Assembly: GCA_018823385.1 (NCBI GenBank)
Contig: JAHJIK010000085.1
Location: 1-5,002, forward strand
DNA length: 5,002 nucleotides
Reading direction: 5' to 3'
Source: Patescibacteria group bacterium
GTDB lineage: Bacteria > Patescibacteriota > Minisyncoccia > Phycocordibacterales > Phycocordibacteraceae
This document shows positions 4,439 through 5,002 of the stretch, piece by piece. Made by a program: the position numbers and the translations under genes. The notes beneath the pieces are model-generated. The model was not told the origin of the DNA. It searched no databases and worked only from the letters and a program-made list of their open reading frames with translations. How positions within the stretch are numbered: position 1 is the first letter of the stretch; every line of letters begins with the position of its first letter.

Positions 4439-4903
4439 ATGACCCTTGAACAAAAGACTGAAGCTGCGCTCGCGTTCCTCCAATCCCATAGAAGTGGCGT
4501 GCTTGCTACCCTCTCGCCTGAGGGAGCTCCTCACGCACGCCTCCTATACTTCTCTGCAGACAAGGATTTCAATATTCACTTTCTCACCCTCTCAACCACA
4601 AGAAAGGTGAAGGATATTGAAACTGACCCGCGAGCAGCCTTTGTGGTTGCAGCAGAAGACGTACCTCAGACGCTTCAAATACAGGGAGTACTTGAGGATA
4701 GAACTGATACTGCTGTGAATGACCCTATTGTGAACCATCTATTTGATAACTTGAAATCGAATACAACGTACTTCGCTCCACTTACCCGCTTTGATCCAGG
4801 AAAAGTTTTCTTCTATCGACTCAAGCCGACTTCTGTTCGGTGGGGTGACTTTACGCATGGACACTCAACAGATGAGGTGTTCACCGAACTCCACAAAGCG
4901 TAG
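4439..4903 (+). CDS. Pyridoxamine 5'-phosphate oxidase-like flavoprotein (general stress protein 26 type)
   Basis: A 154-aa cytoplasmic protein with the FMN-binding split-barrel pattern of the PNPOx-like superfamily. The N-terminal helix EAALAFLQSH leads into SGVLATLSPEGAPHARLLYF (19-38), the typical first strands. IHFLTLSTTRKVKDIETDP at 46-64 carries T54/R55/K56, where flavin phosphate contacts are usual. AAFVV at 66-70 and LQIQGVLE at 79-86 are the following strands. The C-terminal VFFYRLKPTSVRWGDF (129-144) matches the closing strands of the stress-protein-26 group. It probably binds FMN (or F420 in some relatives) and acts in redox or stress protection; true PNP oxidase activity in vitamin B6 synthesis is unlikely at this length. 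It is a single-gene unit divergent from the TspO operon. The ATG at 4439 is the only good start. Confidence 0.85.
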   Translation: MTLEQKTEAALAFLQSHRSGVLATLSPEGAPHARLLYFSADKDFNIHFLTLSTTRKVKDIETDPRAAFVVAAEDVPQTLQIQGVLEDRTDTAVNDPIVNHLFDNLKSNTTYFAPLTRFDPGKVFFYRLKPTSVRWGDFTHGHSTDEVFTELHKA

Positions 4904-4980
4904 CAAAGTACTAGCTGCGACAGAGTGTGTTTGATACGGGCGACCAGTACGGCTAATCTTCCGGCGTATATGGACGGGAC

Positions 4981-5002
4981 TTGTATATACCCCTAGGGGG
5001 TA
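4981..5002 (+). promoter_or_regulatory. CsoR/CstR-type operator in a promoter for a gene beyond the window
   Basis: TACCCCTAGGGGGTA at 4988-5002 is a near-perfect palindrome (TACCCC, TAG, GGGGTA) preceded by TAT. It closely matches operators of the CsoR/CstR/RcnR repressor family, which sense Cu(I), sulfide/persulfide or Ni/Co. TTGTAT at 4981-4986 could be a -35, which would put the operator in the spacer and the -10 just outside the window. The regulated gene should lie to the right on the plus strand. Candidates from family knowledge are a copper ATPase, copper chaperone, sulfurtransferase or the repressor itself. Confidence 0.6.

Noticed and set aside
1..5002. CRISPR arrays, rRNA, IS elements
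   Set aside because: No regularly spaced repeats, rRNA-like sequence or transposase motifs were found on either strand.

Overview
The window reads as a bacterial chromosome fragment of medium G+C, roughly 45-48% by eye, using the standard stop codons. No gene has a convincing Shine-Dalgarno sequence. Several genes instead have a -10 hexamer ending about 6 nt before the start codon, which suggests leaderless transcripts. Small proteins, short gaps, and a long A-stem-T terminator fit Candidate Phyla Radiation bacteria (Patescibacteria, Parcubacteria-like). This placement is an inference from style; no marker gene is present to prove it.

Left part (1-1740): the 5' end of a succinylglutamate desuccinylase/aspartoacylase-family gene runs off the left edge on the minus strand. 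It is followed by a small P-loop kinase (minus strand) and an uncharacterised protein of 174-203 aa (plus strand) with weak ADP-ribosyltransferase-like features. A bidirectional terminator and a tRNA-Asp(GTC) gene (minus strand) follow. A 19-bp exact direct repeat contains the last 8 nt of tRNA-Asp, including its CCA, plus 11 nt of 3' flank. It occurs at the tRNA and again 687 bp away, just beyond the uncharacterised gene. A third, degenerate sequence resembling the left end of that unit lies beyond the kinase gene. The layout looks like small accessory units stacked at the 3' end of a tRNA gene, with no integrase in view. This is the most unusual structure in the window.

Middle part (1741-3421): a tRNA(CAT) gene, probably elongator Met, has an atypical T-loop. 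Next comes a sugar-phosphate nucleotidyltransferase (minus strand). Divergent from it is a 231-aa protein that carries all six expected iron-ligand positions of an alternative oxidase (AOX).

Right part (3422-5002): a two-gene minus-strand operon encodes a TspO/MBR-family membrane protein and a four-helix membrane protein of unknown function. It is divergent from a pyridoxamine 5'-phosphate oxidase-like flavoprotein gene. The window ends in a near-perfect C4/G4 palindrome typical of CsoR/CstR-type metal- or sulfide-sensing repressors, so a copper- or sulfur-related gene probably begins just outside.

AOX, TspO and the PNPOx-like protein together suggest some handling of oxygen, quinones or tetrapyrroles, but they are separate transcription units and the link is inference.
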